64,000 nucleotides of DNA from Microcebus murinus (GCF_040939455.1 NC_134120.1:55319001-55383000), one strand, 5' to 3'. Positions 36,173 through 49,719 are shown, counted from the stretch's first letter. Made by a program: numbers and translations. Notes: a model not told the origin generated them from the sequence alone.

Positions 36173-37744
36173 AAAAGTTAATTTAGATAAAAATAATAAA
36201 CATATATTAGAACAGTATATGTCTACATATGTGATATATATATTATGTATACACATGGCAAAAATTGCAAAGGGAGGTATGTTTGACTAAAGTTTTATAA
36301 ACACAGTGGGCCAAATTATTAATTTAACCATTCCCAGCATGCCCAGTATACACAAGAAAAGCAGGTAACTATATTAAAAACTCCTATTTAGCAAAGAGGG
36401 AAAGAGGCAGCCTGATGTATTGGTCTCTGCCCGGGGCATGTATGTCTCCCGAGAGACAGAAGTGTCTGGTAAATGACAGGGACTGGGAACCCCATGGCAT
36501 CAGCTGTTGACACCTTGCCACAGCGGGGAATCAGGTTCTGCTTGCTGATGTGACTTCTCTGGGGAGTTAGCCAGATCTCTAACCCCAGACCTTATTCAGA
36601 ACTCAGCCTTCTTTTACTCTAATCCCAAAACACTTTGCTCTCCTGTAAGTCCCAGAAGGCTATATTTGATTTTTCACTAGGAGTTGTATAGGGACAGTGT
36701 GTAGATGTGTATGTAGGTGGAAGTGATCTCATCTAACGCACTCTGGTTGTACACGCTTGTGGATCCTTAGGAGGAGCCTTGCCTGGCGTGTTCTGTCTGA
36801 GAGTGTGCTGGAACGGAGCTGGAATCACCCTCCAGCCTTGGCTGAGCCCGCTCCGGGCATTTGCGAGCAGAGGCGCTTGGCAGAGGAGATGCCCGCTCAG
36901 CGGTCCCATGTTCCACATGGAGACACGTTCCAGGAGAGGGAGTGAGGTCGGCCCCACTCTCCAGAGTGGGCGGCACTCAGAGGCATCTGGTCTGGGATAT
37001 TTAGGACTTCTAGTTGGGATGTTTTTCTAGGCTCCTGATCGTGGTGAGAGGTTTTTCGTACTATCTTGAACAACACTAAACAAAATCTCCCTCTGCCCAA
37101 ATGGTTATGAAATTGGAGTAAAGTGTGAGCTCTCTTGAGTTTGAGGCATGAAACCGAAGTGGAACATGAGAGGCCCGTCGTGGGCTCCTGTCACGCAGGT
37201 GCTCAGGCGGGTCGGCTCCTTCCTGCCCTCTCCCCCTTCCCGGGAAGGCGCCGTGGAGAGCAGCTGTGGGCTCAGCTCCCGGGCAGGGCGTGCGGTCGGC
37301 TCCCGACAGGGCCTGGCTGCTCTCTTCTCCCCACCATCTGCTGGTGCTGGGGTTAGGGTTGCAAAGTTAGAGACATTCAAGGGACGTACAGAGTTGAAAG
37401 AAAATAAGGAAACCTCGACTGAGCACGCGGGACCTGGGGTGTGCTGCCTTGAAGGGTCAGTGGCACAGAGAGACCTGAGGGGACGGTGCTGGCCACCCTG
37501 GGGAAGCTGACACCCGTGCCGAGCCGTGGCTGGTCCCGAGTTTGAACCAGTAACGTGTTGCATGGGGCTAATTCAAGGTGTCCCGGTTCTAGGAGGGCAG
37601 ATTGACTTGGCATCTAGATAGAAAAGAAACCTTCCTCTCAGGAGGCCTGGGCAGCCCAGCACGAGACTACGTGGTCTTGTCCTGGGTCTGGCAGGAAAAG
37701 TGGGGCAATTCTTTTTTTTGAAAAGAAAAAATAGGTGGCCTTGC

Positions 37745-37915
37745 CTCAGTGGTCTTACAAGTTTCCTGAGCTAAGAATCCACAGGGCACTTATTAAAAAT
37801 TCCAGTTCCAGGAACCAGCTGGAGAGATTCTGATTCCACAGGGAGAGGGAGGCAGAGGTGTGAGCATTTTTAAAGGTGATTAAAATCAGAGGTGGCACTT
37901 GGAGAAGCCTGGCCT
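37745..37915 (+). mobile_element. MER5A-like hAT-Charlie fossil
   Basis: cagtggtcttacaagtttcc, tccacagggcacttattaaa, agagattctgattccacagg and aaaatcagaggtggcacttg follow the MER5 order, including the usual 'attctgattc' core. Old nonautonomous DNA transposon; ends not resolved. Confidence 0.55.
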
Positions 37916-39718
37916 TGGGCGATCGGAGTTTATGGTGGAGAAGGAGGAGACGTCGCAGGGTCTGCTCGGGCGGCTGGCCAGGTCCCTGACTTCCAGCTGC
38001 GCCTGCCTGCAGAGCAGAGCAGTGCCTCATCGTCTCGGGACCCAGAAGTGGCCCGCTGACCCCTCATCTTCTCCCCTTCAGGAGCGGCCCCGGGTGCTCT
38101 CCGCCCCTCCCTCCTCTTCCGCGTCTCACATTGCTCGTCATGTCAGAAAGATGTGATCCACTTCATCTAATTAACACGAGGCTCCCTTTCAGCCAGCGTC
38201 TTGTGCCTAGCCACCTTCTGGAAGGCTCAACTCCCTTATATCCAGCCGATACTTGCTTGCTTTGGCTTGGCAAGGGTCAGGGTCACCTGGCTGTGGCACT
38301 GTCATGAGGGCCGCCACAGGCATTTCAGGAGCCATCTGCTTTAATCGTCAGTGGGCCAGGGTCCCCCGGCGTGCAGGCTGGAGGAAGAGGACATCCTCTC
38401 CCTCCTCTGGTCTTCACACCATATTCTCCCCACAATTCCTCTCACAAGCGCGGGGAGCCTTAAAGCAAACCTGGACCTGTAGGCGCTGTGACAAGTGATT
38501 TCTTGGAACTCCACCCTTCCCCACAGCAGGTTCCAGTTCTGCATTTCCTTGGCTTGATCTCGTTTTCCTGATTTAGAACTCTTGACTCTGTCTCCATCCC
38601 CTTTGACTTTTCCAAATTTGGAGCTCTTCCTGCCTTTCTTGATCATTTGGCCTTTGTCGCTAACAGAGTCTAACTTGAGCTGCTCTTCATGGTCAGGGGT
38701 CTCCACTGGCATTTACTTGGGGTGGCACCCTCCCCGCATGCTGGGGCTGGGGATGCGTCTGAGAGGGCGGGGGGAGGAGGGCTCGGGGGAAGGGCCCTCA
38801 GGCCTAGCTTACCTCGTCTTACCGCAGTAGCAGTGGGACGTTACCAGTGACGGTGACAATGAGAACAGGAGTTGGGAAATGGGGGAACCTTCTTCTCAGG
38901 GGTGGTCGGTAATGACCTTGAGATGGCTCTGCTGTCACTGGTCCCTCTGCCCAAGACGCCTCCCACGCCCTGTAAATACAACCCAGGAGGTACTCGGGAC
39001 TGCTCCTGTGCACGCCTGCCTCTTCGTGGGTGGAGTCACGTCTCTAAGGTCTTACCTGAACACCTGTCTCTTGGGGAAACACTGAGCGGGACTGGGGGGG
39101 CGCTCTGGTGAGGACAGACTTTTTCCTAGAGTGGAGGTTGTCACCAAGAGAAGGGTGTCAGGGTGAAGAAGGGGAAATAGGGCAAGGGAAGAGGAAGGAA
39201 ATGTGTCCTGTCCTCAGTCATTCGATTAGCAAATAAGTTCTGGTGGTTGCTCTGTGTGCAGCAAAGTGCTGTGAGAAGTACAAGAGGAGAGGAGAAGGTA
39301 TTTTCCTCAGAGGTATTTACTTCTGTCTGGGGAGCCAAGACAGGGTGGGGAAGGACTAAATGAGCAATACGAGACTATATTTAGTGATGTTCCCGTCAGT
39401 GTGGTGCAGTCCAGAAAGGACAAAGGAATTCAGGAAGGGGAGAGTTCAGAGTCATCTAGGGTGATTAGGAAAGGCTTGAGGATGACGTGTCACAGGCGGA
39501 GCATGTCAGGTGGGGCGTGTCACAGGTGGGGTGGTTACAGATGAGTCAGGCAGGAGGAAATTCTAGGGACAAAGGCCAGGGACGGCAGCCTGGAGGGGGA
39601 GTGAGCTTGGCACGTGTCATGTGGAGGAATCATCGAGAATATCTACTTGACTGACCATTTGCCCTGGGGAATGGCGGAAAAGACAGAAGGATAGTGTGGG
39701 CCTTAAAAAGCACACAGC

Positions 39719-40020
39719 CACCTGGTGCAGTGGTTCACACCTGTAGCCCTAGCACTCTGGGAGGCCAAGGTGGGAGGATCACTTGAGATCAGGGGTTTAA
39801 GACCAACCTGAGCAAGAGTGAGACCCGATCTCTACAAAAAATAGTAAGAATTAGCCAGGAATGGTGGTTATGCCTGTAGTCCCAGCTACTCAGGAGGCTG
39901 AGGCAGGAGGATTGGATCGCTTGAGCCCAAGAGTTTGAGGTTGCTGTGAGCTAGGATGATGCCACTACACTCTGACCAAGGTGGCAGAACGAGACTCTGT
40001 CTCAAGGAAAAAAAAAAAAA
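39719..40020 (+). mobile_element. Alu SINE
   Basis: Plus-oriented: cacctggtgcagtggttcac, tagcactctgggaggccaag, second arm from agccaggaatggtggttatg, ending gactctgtctcaaggaaaaa. Diverged; no clear duplication. Confidence 0.9.
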
Positions 40021-40629
40021 GAAACCTCAGCGTGGTTTGGGCTGGATGCCCTGGCCAGAACGGCTCCTGCCCCCGGCTTCCCTCGCGCAGACCTGCGGTA
40101 TCTGCTGAGCCTCGCGTGGCCACTGCCAGCGAAGAGAAGAAACCCGCGTGCCGTCCTCCGGGCAGCTGTGGAGCCGTCTGGATTCCTGAGTGCGCGTGAG
40201 TCCTGCCGTTCCCCTGCAGCCCAGCGCTGGGGGCGGGCTCCGGGGCTCCCTGCGGTGTGCACCCCGGCCGGAGGCGTCGCCGGGCGTCTCCGCAGTTGTC
40301 TCGCACTCTTACTTAACGTTTTGGTTTGTAGCTGATTAGAAATGTATTTGGAAGTAAATATTTTTTACTAAGAATATATACATTAAATTGTTTTCATTTC
40401 TTACATGCGACTCCAGAACTTATTACAAACTTGATAGCGAGCCAAAAATGAGTATGGGAGTTTCTTAGAAGTTATGCAACCCAAATAACAGAGTTTGAAA
40501 TGCCAAACAATAAAAATCCAATTTATTCCAAATACTAAAAGCACAAAAGCCAATGAACATCAAAAGCCACCATAAAGCCTGGAAATATCATGGCAAGTAT
40601 TCAACACACGCAGTATTTTCTTTGTGTGA

Positions 40630-40770
40630 CAGCGAGCGCGACTAGCGCGTGCTGTCGGGACGCGGGCCTGTGCCGGCCTGCGCGCTCTGCCCCCGAGTTA
40701 AGGCCGCGCGTGGCGAGCCCGCCGCAGGGAGGGCGCTGGAGACCGGCTCCCCGCGGGGCCCAGCAAAGGC
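40630..40770. other. CpG-rich patch 1 in intron 5
   Basis: Abrupt CpG-dense sequence (gcgagcgcgactagcgcgtg, cctgcgcgctctgcccccga, ccgcgcgtggcgagcccgcc) between AT-rich flanks. No initiator, TATA or splice pattern identifies a promoter or exon. Confidence 0.55.
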
Positions 40771-41034
40771 TGCCGAAATCGCTCTCTTTTTAATTAAACA
40801 AATAATCTCGAAGAACTTATAAAACATGTATATTGTGAAGGATAGCGTGGTAGTCAAATGAGCAGCCGTGCAACTGTGCCCAGGATCCCCCTTCCCCAGG
40901 GGTGTCCCTGCCTCTCCGCGAGAAGTAGCCGCGTGCCTGGCTTTTGTCAGAATCTTATTTCTGTTTTCGTTGTACTTTACCCCCATGTTTGCATTTCCTG
41001 AACAATAGCTGTTTAGATCTGTCTGCTTTTTAGC

Positions 41035-41400
41035 TTCGCGCGGAGTGGCGCTGTGCGCAGCGCGTGCTGGCCGGCGTCTCCCGCCCGCCGTCGGGGAGGG
41101 AGCTGTGGTCTGCTCACTTTCATTGCCCTTGGCTGCGCCGCGTTATGCGGGTGACACGATTTATCTGCTCCTCCGCTGGCGGACATTGGGGTTATTTCTG
41201 GTTTGGCGTTATGAGCACTGCTTCTTGAACGTTCTTGCAGGTACTGCGCGGCGCCGTGTGCGAGCCGCCTCTAGACCGCCGCGCGCGTGAGTGTCCAGCT
41301 GCGGGGCGGGGCGCGGGCTGACCAGCTGCGCCAGCGCGGGCGCCGGAGACCCCGAGCCTGCTGCTGCGCCGCGTCCTTCCCAGTCTTGGTGCCGGCGGAC
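41035..41400. other. CpG-rich patch 2 in intron 5
   Basis: Dense CpG (ttcgcgcggagtggcgctgt, gcgcggcgccgtgtgcgagc, cgccgcgcgcgtgagtgtcc) ending where an L1 3' fragment resumes. Between the dense runs is L1-like text (ggacattggggttatttctg), so the CpG gain may have happened within repeats. It contains a ggcggggcg-like GC box (gcggggcggggcgcggg). Possible intragenic CpG island or orphan promoter. Confidence 0.55.
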
Positions 41401-41693
41401 TTCAGGGTTTGTAGTGGTGCCTGACAGTAATTTCAGTTTGCATCTCCCTGATTGCCAGTAATGTTGTCATCTTTTGATATTTTTATTGGCCATTTAAGTT
41501 TCCTCTTATGTAATGTGCCTGTTCGAATCTTCACCATTTTTTCTATTGGGTTGTTTGCCTTGCTCTTGTTTATTCTTAAGATTTAAAAAAGTATGTATTT
41601 AATGCTATTCCTTTGTCATCTCTATGTGTTGAAAATATTTTCTTCAAAATTAGATGTTATCTTTGTACTCTCTTTATGCTGTCTTTTTCTTTT

Positions 41694-41872
41694 TAAAGAG
41701 ACAGAGTCTTGGCATGGGGTCTTGCTATGTTGTCCAGGCTGGAGGGCTACTCATTCAAAGGCATGAAAATAGCACACTATAGCCTCAAACTCCTGGGCTC
41801 AAGGGGTCCTGCTGCCTCAACCTCGCTAGTAGCGGAAACTATAGGCATGCACTACTATGCCTGGCTATGTTG
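41694..41872 (-). mobile_element. Short Alu-related element
   Basis: The + strand reads taaagagacagagtcttggc to actatgcctggctatg, one diverged arm with an internal difference from the usual monomer. Reversed. Confidence 0.75.
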
Positions 41873-41985
41873 TCTTGTCATCATAAGTCCTTTCCTTAAT
41901 TCCTACATAATATGATTTATCAGTTTTTTTCTTTATAGTTTAATTTTGGAGGGGGTGAAGGAGTCTTATTTTAAGAAATCTTTCT

Positions 41986-42290
41986 AGGCTGGGTGCAGTG
42001 GCTCATGCTTGTAATCCTAGCACTTTGGGATGCTGAGGCAGGAGGATAGCTTCAGGCCAAGAGTTCGAGACCAGCCTGGGCAATAGCAAGACCACACCTC
42101 TACAAAATATTTTTAAAAAATTAGCCAGACTTGGTGGCATGAACCTGCAGTCCCAGCTACTTGGAAGGCTGAGGCAGGAGGATCGCTTGAGTCCAGGGGT
42201 TTGAGGTCAAGGTGAGCTATGATGATGCCATGCACTCTGCACGTGGGTGGCAGAGCAGAGACCCTGTTTCAAAAAAAAAACAAAAACTTT
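41986..42290 (+). mobile_element. Alu SINE
   Basis: Plus dimer: ggctgggtgcagtggctcat, linker aatatttttaaaaaattagc, second arm, ending agagaccctgtttcaaaaaa. Lies 115 bases from the opposite-strand Alu-like unit. Confidence 0.9.
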
Positions 42291-42988
42291 CTTTTTGGTT
42301 TTCTTTTGGTTTTTCTGTCTTCAGATCACTTGGAATTGTTTTTTATATATATGCTGCTTAACTTTTCCTGTACAGATATCCAGCTGTCTCAGCATTATTG
42401 GTTGTAAAGTTTATTCTTTCCCCGTTTTCGCCATTGGGAGCTCTTTCTATTGGCTCCTGTGTTGCGTTGACACGGCCTGTGATTCTGGTTTTTGAGTACT
42501 TCCTTGCTTTCTGGTACAACAAGATGTTCCAGGCTGAACTGGTATATTTTTGGCTGTAGCCTTAGAGTCAGCCCCTGGTTCCTTTTATTGGAGAATAGAT
42601 CTGGGTGCTAACTGTGCTCATTGCTACCAGGATGTCATTGCTTCTAGGCCTTCTCAGTGAACAGAGCTAGGAATTACATGATCTGTATAAATGTGTGTAT
42701 ACACACACTTACCTGTAATTATTTCTGTAGTCATGTTAAGATAAGCATAAGTTCATGTTGATGCTTCTGACTCTAATCCAGAAGCACAGGTCTTAGTCTA
42801 ACCTTCTTTGGCTGGTGGAGGAGGGAAGTTGTAAAAAGTCATCAACTACCGTATGATTAAACAGAGTGGGGAGCTTTTGTTCCTGGAGATTTTCTTAGAA
42901 GACAGAGTGATCTTACCACTTTCACTTCACGTGGTGCCCAGAAGTTTCAGCGTTTTATAATGTAACATCTGTTAAGAACTACAGTTAG

Positions 42989-43323
<335 letters not shown>

Positions 43324-43434
43324 TCAGTGATTACTTTCAAATGACAAAAGTTTTACTTATATTTGATGTCTGTATTGTTCACTTAGGCAGTGGATTGGAA
43401 ACAAGTTAATTTTCATCACCTCCAACCCAAATTA

Positions 43435-43636
43435 AATGTTTACTATTAAACACTATTAGAAGTAGTTTATGTTAATCCTCACAATCCTATGAAAAAGTTA
43501 CTAATCTTCTCCTGCCTTATCAAAAAGGAAACAGACTCAGTAGGTTAAGGAGCTTGTCCCAGACCCTGTGGCTGAGACGATCGATGTAAGGCCCTGTTTT
43601 AAACCCAGGCAGTCTGTTCCGGGGCCTGTGTCCTTG
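43435..43636 (+). mobile_element. MIR SINE
   Basis: atgttaatcctcacaatcct, ggttaaggagcttgtcccag and ttttaaacccaggcagtctg follow the MIR order on the plus strand. Confidence 0.85.
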
Positions 43637-44964
43637 GGCGGTCACGCTCTAACGCTCTAATGCGTCTCATGAGAAGTACAGAAAGGGTCATGAAGTGGAA
43701 CAGTCCCCAACCACCAGGAAAGGAGACAGCAGCCACTTGGACCCTGCTCCGAGGGTCTGAAGCTCGCAGCTCTTGCTAGGGGTTCTCCCTGGCCTCTGCA
43801 GGGCTGGCCTGAAGTTCTGTCCGGAGAAGGGGGAGTAAGAGGCGAAGGAATGGCCAAGTGCCCCAGAGAACCTGTTTTCTGCTCAGTCCTCATTCCGAAT
43901 TCTGATATATTTTCCATGGGAAACAGCCCATTTAAGTCTGTGGGAGAACCTGATACTGCTGAACTTGACACCGGAATTTGGCTCCAGGTGACTAGCAGTT
44001 GCGGACACAGGTCACTGAGCAGGCGAGGCGCCTGGGAACAGAGCTCCTTCCCAGGGTGCACGTGCCCCGTGCGTGCCGGGAGTGCTCGGCGCTGGGGAGC
44101 GTTGCTGGCCTGTAGGTATTTGCTGTGCAGGTGGCAATTAGTCTTCGTTTTTTGAACAAAGTTATTTCAGTTCTATTTCCACTTCACAGGTAGCAATCCG
44201 AGTGTCTATAAGAACTGGCATTTTAAACAGGGATTTTGCTGCTTTAATTATTGTTAAAACGGTTGTCTCATCTGTGTGTTATGTAGACATCTTGGATACA
44301 CAGAGAAAATATAAGCTAATGGGGGCAGAACGAAGTCTGATTATTCACCTCCGTGGGTGCCGGGGGAGGGTGACAATCTGCCTGGCAGCCCCGGCCTCTG
44401 CAGCGCCCGAGCCAGCTTTTGATGGAATGTTGTGAGTGAGTTCCCTTGTTTTTGGCGGAAAACCTTAAACATGTGGGATGGTTTTGACAGAAAATAATTC
44501 ACCAGACAGTTAACAGCAGTCTTCGCTTGCTGTTGCGTGTTGCTCGTGGCCAGCTTCCTTGGTCTTTTAAGCTTGACCTTGGAAGGGGGCCGTGGCTGGG
44601 GAGGCGAGTAAAAACGTAGAGCAAAAAGATTTTAATGCGATGTTAAATGTTATATCCAGGATTTGGGCGGAACGTAGAATGCTTAGTTACTGCTGCCATA
44701 GTATTTTAGAAATGTAATACACACACTAGAACTCACATGAGCCACCAGAAGGTTTGTTTTAGGGAGCGCTCAGGGGTCCCCTACTGTAAAATGGTGCCTG
44801 AGCAACGTATATTTTATTATGCCGTAGGTATAGGCATCTTGATACAGATTTCTAAACTCTTGGCTTTGCAGTATCAGATTATGAATTGGATATAATATAA
44901 AAATATCCAACTCAACATTTTATAGACCACCCCCTAAAAGAGTTATTCTGGAGCTTTAGAACGT

Positions 44965-45105
44965 ACCAGAAACTGTTGGGCAACTTGCAAAACACACATT
45001 TCTGAGGCTTGCCCAGGAGACATTTTGGTTGGTAGGTCCAGGGCACAGGGATCTCATTTCTAACAAGCACCCAATAATCTGTAGAACACACTTTGAAAAA
45101 TGATG
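44965..45105 (+). mobile_element. MER5A-like fragment
   Basis: Order resembles the MER5A core: gcaaaacacacatttctgag, cccaggagacattttggttg, ggatctcatttctaacaagc, then acacactttgaaaaatgatg. Diverged. Confidence 0.5.
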
Positions 45106-45599
45106 CTAAGGATTCATTAGTTGTCCTCTGAGTTTGCCTGGAGAGGGCTGAGTCATGATTGTCATGTAGTAGTGAGGATGGCAGGGATCATGGTTGTCCT
45201 CATTTTGTCTCCTTGTTTTTAGCTTCAAACTGTTTTGCATTTTAATTTAGGTGTTTAATTTTCTGGGGAAATGAGGATTTTTCTGCACATACTCCAAGGT
45301 ACTTGAAAACTTATTAGAAGACATGGTTGTTCGCAGTTAACCTTCCATGAACTCTTCGGCATCACATGGTCGTCCGCCCACCAGTAGGGTGTCCCCAGCG
45401 TGTGTGAGTGCTGCTCTTTCGCCACGCTCTAGCACTGCACATTAGCGAACTTCTTCATCCTGACCAATCTGGTATGTGAATGATGCAATCCTCATTTTCA
45501 CACGAATCTCTTTAATTGCTAACGGAATTAGAGGAACCACGCTTATCTACTGAATGACTATTAGAATAGAGTAACTGTGTTTTACCTACACACAAATAA

Positions 45600-46911
45600 T
45601 AGCCAAGTAGAAAATCAAGGAGAAGTTAAGCCCCTCTTTATAATAGCAATACAAATTTAAAATACCTAGTAATCAACTTTTTTGGGTGTGTGTATAATTT
45701 AAAGATCTTCTTAAATTTTAAATCCTAGGAATGAATTTAACAAGAAATGAATAAGACCTATATAGACAAAACTTCACAGCTCTACTATAGGATATAAAAG
45801 AAAACTTGAAGTAATGAAAATGTGTACTTTGTCCTTGGATAAGATGACTCAGTATTGTAAACTGTCAATTTTCTTTAAATTAAACTATGAATTATCCAAG
45901 ATACCAGTGAAATTACTAAAATAACCTTTCAAAAGGGACTTTAAAAAGTGATCCTAAAATTCATTTAGAAAAGCAAATAGGCAAAAGTAGTACTAGGGAA
46001 ACTAATCCCAGCAGATGTTAAAATATATTTTAATGGTTAATAATAAAACAATATAGCAATGACACAGAACTAGACAGAAAGATTAATGAACAGCATAGAG
46101 AACCAAGAAGTGGGATGAAATACGGAGATTTAGTATATGATAAAGATGAGATTTAAAATCAGTGTAAAAATGGGGTAATTCAGTAAATGGTGTTGGGATA
46201 ATTAGTCATAAGAAAAAACAAGAGAAAATAAATTCAAAACGGAATAAGGATTTAAATGTAAAATAATGAAATCACAAAAGTTAGAGAAAATGGATGAATT
46301 TTTAAAAAAATCTTGGAAGTAGAATGACCTGTTTAATTGCAATACAAAACTCAGAAACAATAGAGGAAAATGATCAATAAGTCTGGTAATGTAAAAACTT
46401 ATGTGGCAAAAATGCCATAAACAGGCCAGGCGCGGTGGCTCACACCTGTAATCCTAGCACTCTGGGAGGCCGAGGTGGGTGGATTGCTCGAGGTCAGGAG
46501 TTCGAAACCAGCCTGAGCAAGAGTGAGACCCCGTCTCTACTATAAATACAAAGAAATTAATTGGCCAACTAATATATATAGAAAAAAAAACTAGCCGGGC
46601 ATGGTGGTGCATGCCTGTAGTCCCAGCTACTTGGGAGGCTGAGGCAGCAGGATTGCTTGAGCTCAGGAGTGTGAGGTTGCTGTGAGCTAGGCTGACGCCA
46701 TGGCACTCACTCTAGCCTGGGCAACAAATCGAGACTCTGTCTCAAAAAAAAAAAAAAAATGCCATAAACAGGATCTAAATACAAATGACAGGATGAAAAA
46801 ATTATAGTAAATATAATTCCTTAATATGCAAAGAGCACTTATGAATAAAAAACTCCAAATAATCCAAAAACCTAACTGGCCAGAGAACATGTATAAGAAA
46901 TGTCATAGACA
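45600..46911 (+). mobile_element. L1 fragment, plus strand, split by an Alu
   Basis: Typical decayed L1 ORF2-to-3' sequence: ttataatagcaatacaaatt, cctatatagacaaaacttca, acttgaagtaatgaaaatgt, agacagaaagattaatgaac; it resumes after the Alu at 46425-46754 (atatgcaaagagcacttatg, ccagagaacatgtataagaa). No open reading frame remains. Confidence 0.75.
46425..46754 (+). mobile_element. Young strepsirrhine Alu with perfect duplication
   Basis: Full-length: gccaggcgcggtggctcaca, CpG sites still present, lemur-type linker (attaattggccaactaat, tatatatag), second arm from agccgggcatggtggtgcat. Perfect flanking aaaaatgccataaacag (46408-46424 and 46755-46771, its A stretch merging with the tail). Intact CpGs and duplication mark it as among the youngest insertions here. 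Confidence 0.95.
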
Positions 46912-47215
46912 GCTAGGCAAAGTGGGTTGTGCCTGTAATCCTAGCACTTTGGGAGGCTGAGACCGGAGGATTGCTTGAGTCCAGGAGTTTAAAATGAGCC
47001 TGAGCAAGAGTGAGACACTGCTCTAAAAAGATTTTCTATTTCTAAAAATAGAAAAATTAGCCAGGCGTGGTTTGCACCTGTAGTCCTAGCTACCGACTGA
47101 GGCGGGAGGATTGCTTGAGTCCAGGAGTTTGAGGTTGCAGTGAGCTATGATGACGCCACTGCACTCTAGCCAGGGCAACAGAGCAAGACCCTGTTGCAAA
47201 AAAACAAAAAACCCC
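46912..47215 (+). mobile_element. Alu SINE
   Basis: Plus dimer: gctaggcaaagtgggttgtg, tagcactttgggaggctgag, linker aaaatagaaaaattagccag, ending agcaagaccctgttgcaaaa. Diverged, no clear duplication. It follows the young Alu in the same orientation. Confidence 0.9.
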
Positions 47216-49719
47216 ACAAAGAATGTTACAGAACAAGAAGTATCCATGGCCTTCCAAAAAGTCATTCACCATCCTTGAATAAAAGTGACTCAGAATTAAT
47301 GTCAGATTTTTTCATTGAGAAAGGACTTCAAAATATGATGCAGTTGTACTCTTGGGGTGGTTTAGGGAGATTAGTATGCTTAGCAATTTCAGCAAGTTGG
47401 CTGATGCAGCCTGTGCTCCCCGCTTTCTTCTGTGGAATAGTTATAACTGAACGTGGAGCCCCCCTGGGCCATGAAATGAAGGGTTAAGTCAGATGAACCC
47501 AGGAAAGGCCTTTACCTGTTTTTCCCCCTGCATCAATTCCTCAATCTTCTTGGCATTCTGTAGGAGACAGTGCCTGCTGCTGTCCTGGCCGATGCAGCTT
47601 TGCACAGATTCATTTAAGAGACACTCATACAGACAGCATTACCGTGCCGGCGATTGTTCTGAGCACGTTATAGTATCAGCGTACTTTTACTTTAAACATT
47701 TCAGGAACTCTTCCCCCTTCCCGGAAGCATGCGTGGGGCCGTAAGGGCTGAGGGAGTGAACATTGAGGGGTCTGTGCTGAAGGAGGGAATAACTGTCCTG
47801 AGAGCGGCCCTGGCTCTGCCCGAGCACATTTAGCTCTCACACCCGCGCTTATCTCAGCCACCCGGGGCAGAGCACCGCCTCCAGGCAGATGGGGGTGGGG
47901 CGTGGCCCCCTGGCCACATCTAGACCTTCCTGGTGAACCCCCAAGGGGAAGTCATCATTCTACCTTCCGCTCAGGTTTGCTCCCTGTGCCTCACGAGTCG
48001 GGCTTCAGGACCCCTTCTTGGTGTGCCCGAGGGCCACGGGAGGAGCCAGCTGGCCCTGGAATTAGAACCAGGCAGCTGCCAAGTTGCCAGGTTACCCCAT
48101 GAACAACAAAACAAGGACCCCTATTGGGTAGCACAGGGCTGTTGGAATTCTGGAGCCCACAGGAATGTTGCCTCCTGCCCTCCCTCCCCTGCTGACAAGT
48201 CTCAGGTGCAAGCAGCCGCGCAGGGTCTCCGCCTGGGTCTTAGAGACACGGCGGCTGCTGTCTGGACCTCACTGAATCCAAGCCGGTTAACACCAGAGCC
48301 CAGTCGGGAGGAGACTCCCCTCCGGTGTTGTTTGCACCCGCCTGGCCCATTTGGAAGAGCGGGGGAGCCTCCAGACCGGAACCCTTGCAGCCAGCTGTCC
48401 AGCCCTCGTCACACTTCCTCATCACGAGTCCACAGGGCCTCGCTGCTGCCTGCCGCCTCCTTTCTGCCGCAGGCAACTTGGGGGGATTTTTGTCATCCAG
48501 TCATTCAGCAGGCGTGTACTGACTGTACTGACTCCTATGTGCCACGTACCATGAGGATCCCCAGATAAGAAAATGAAAACCATGGTTTTGATCTTGAGAC
48601 AATACAGCTCGTCTGGGCAGAGACAGTTTCACAAGGACGACAGTATTAGGAGAATACTCAGGCTCTTAGGGAACCGGGCGCAGAGCATCCACCCTGGAGG
48701 GGTGCTGGGCTGAGCTCTGCAGGAGGCCGGGCGGGATGTTGCCATGAGAACAGGGAAGAGCAGCTGCAAGACCCAGAAACGGGCCTGAGCACAGCAAGGC
48801 TCCCAAGGGGCAGTCCATTTGGCATGGCTGTCGCTTGGGGGTGAATGGGGGAGGGAGGAGTAAGACACGAAGCCACATCCCGCGAAGGTGTGGTTTGATC
48901 CTGTGTAGTCAGAAGACATAGCAGAATCCTGTTCATGGGTTTGCAGTGTGAAAGGGCCTCACCGTGGGCATGTGAGTTGCCACAGGCTAGAGGACCAGGT
49001 GGAGGCCACTTCAGGACATGTGAGAAGTGAAGGGTACTGGCAGAGACAGTGGGTGGAGAGACCAGGAGTGAGGATGAGCAGGCTTTGTCAGGGGACGTTG
49101 CAGGGCTCGAGAGGGGAGGCTGTGTAAGGGGTTTGGTGGCTTCTGGCTTGGGACGCAGCGGGTTTGTGGGAAGAGTGGCAGAGTCATGGGTCAGAGGTGG
49201 CGGGTCCGGCTTTGACAGGTTGCATTTGTGAAGCCCGTTCGTGATGCCAGCGGTCAGCTGGATCTGGGCAGATATGTGTCCAGACGTGGAAAGGGTAGGG
49301 CCTCTGCCCCCTGAGCCTGTGAGTACCCACCATGCGCAGGTGAGTCCCTAAAATGCGCGTGGACAGCGCTGTCGTGGGAGGCAGTCGCCCACCACCACCC
49401 GCCGCCGTGCTCTTGACTCTGGCCCGGCCACAGTGTCTGCAGTGTCCCTCCTCCAGCCCTTCCCGTCTCCCGCTGGCCTCTGCCCTGCGCGTAGCCTGCC
49501 TGCGGGTGGCACTTCAGACAGCCGAGAAAGAGACCCTGGGTCATACCGACATTTAAGGGTCGTGCAGAATGTGATCACTCCTAAAAAGTCAGCGAAGGAG
49601 CAAAGGGGGTTGGGGACCCGAGTCTTCCCAGCTAGTTGTAGTCATTCTTCTGGGTGATTTCTGTCTGCACCTTGGTTTAGAAACTCTAAAAATAGTTTTT
49701 ACCATCAAAATGGACTGGC

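Larger units (their letters stand above)
41400..42520 (-). mobile_element. L1 3' fragment split by two Alus
   Basis: Reversed older L1: ttgcatctccctgattgcca, ttttattggccatttaagtt, ttgggttgtttgccttgctc, later cagatatccagctgtctcag and cattattggttgtaaagttt. Two Alu units at 41694-41872 and 41986-42290 split it. No coding capacity. Confidence 0.75.

Noticed and set aside
47933..48568. A 211-codon plus-strand frame in intron 5
   Set aside because: GC-rich, with overlapping frames on both strands and no familiar motif; low-complexity Pro/Ser/Arg composition fits non-coding DNA.
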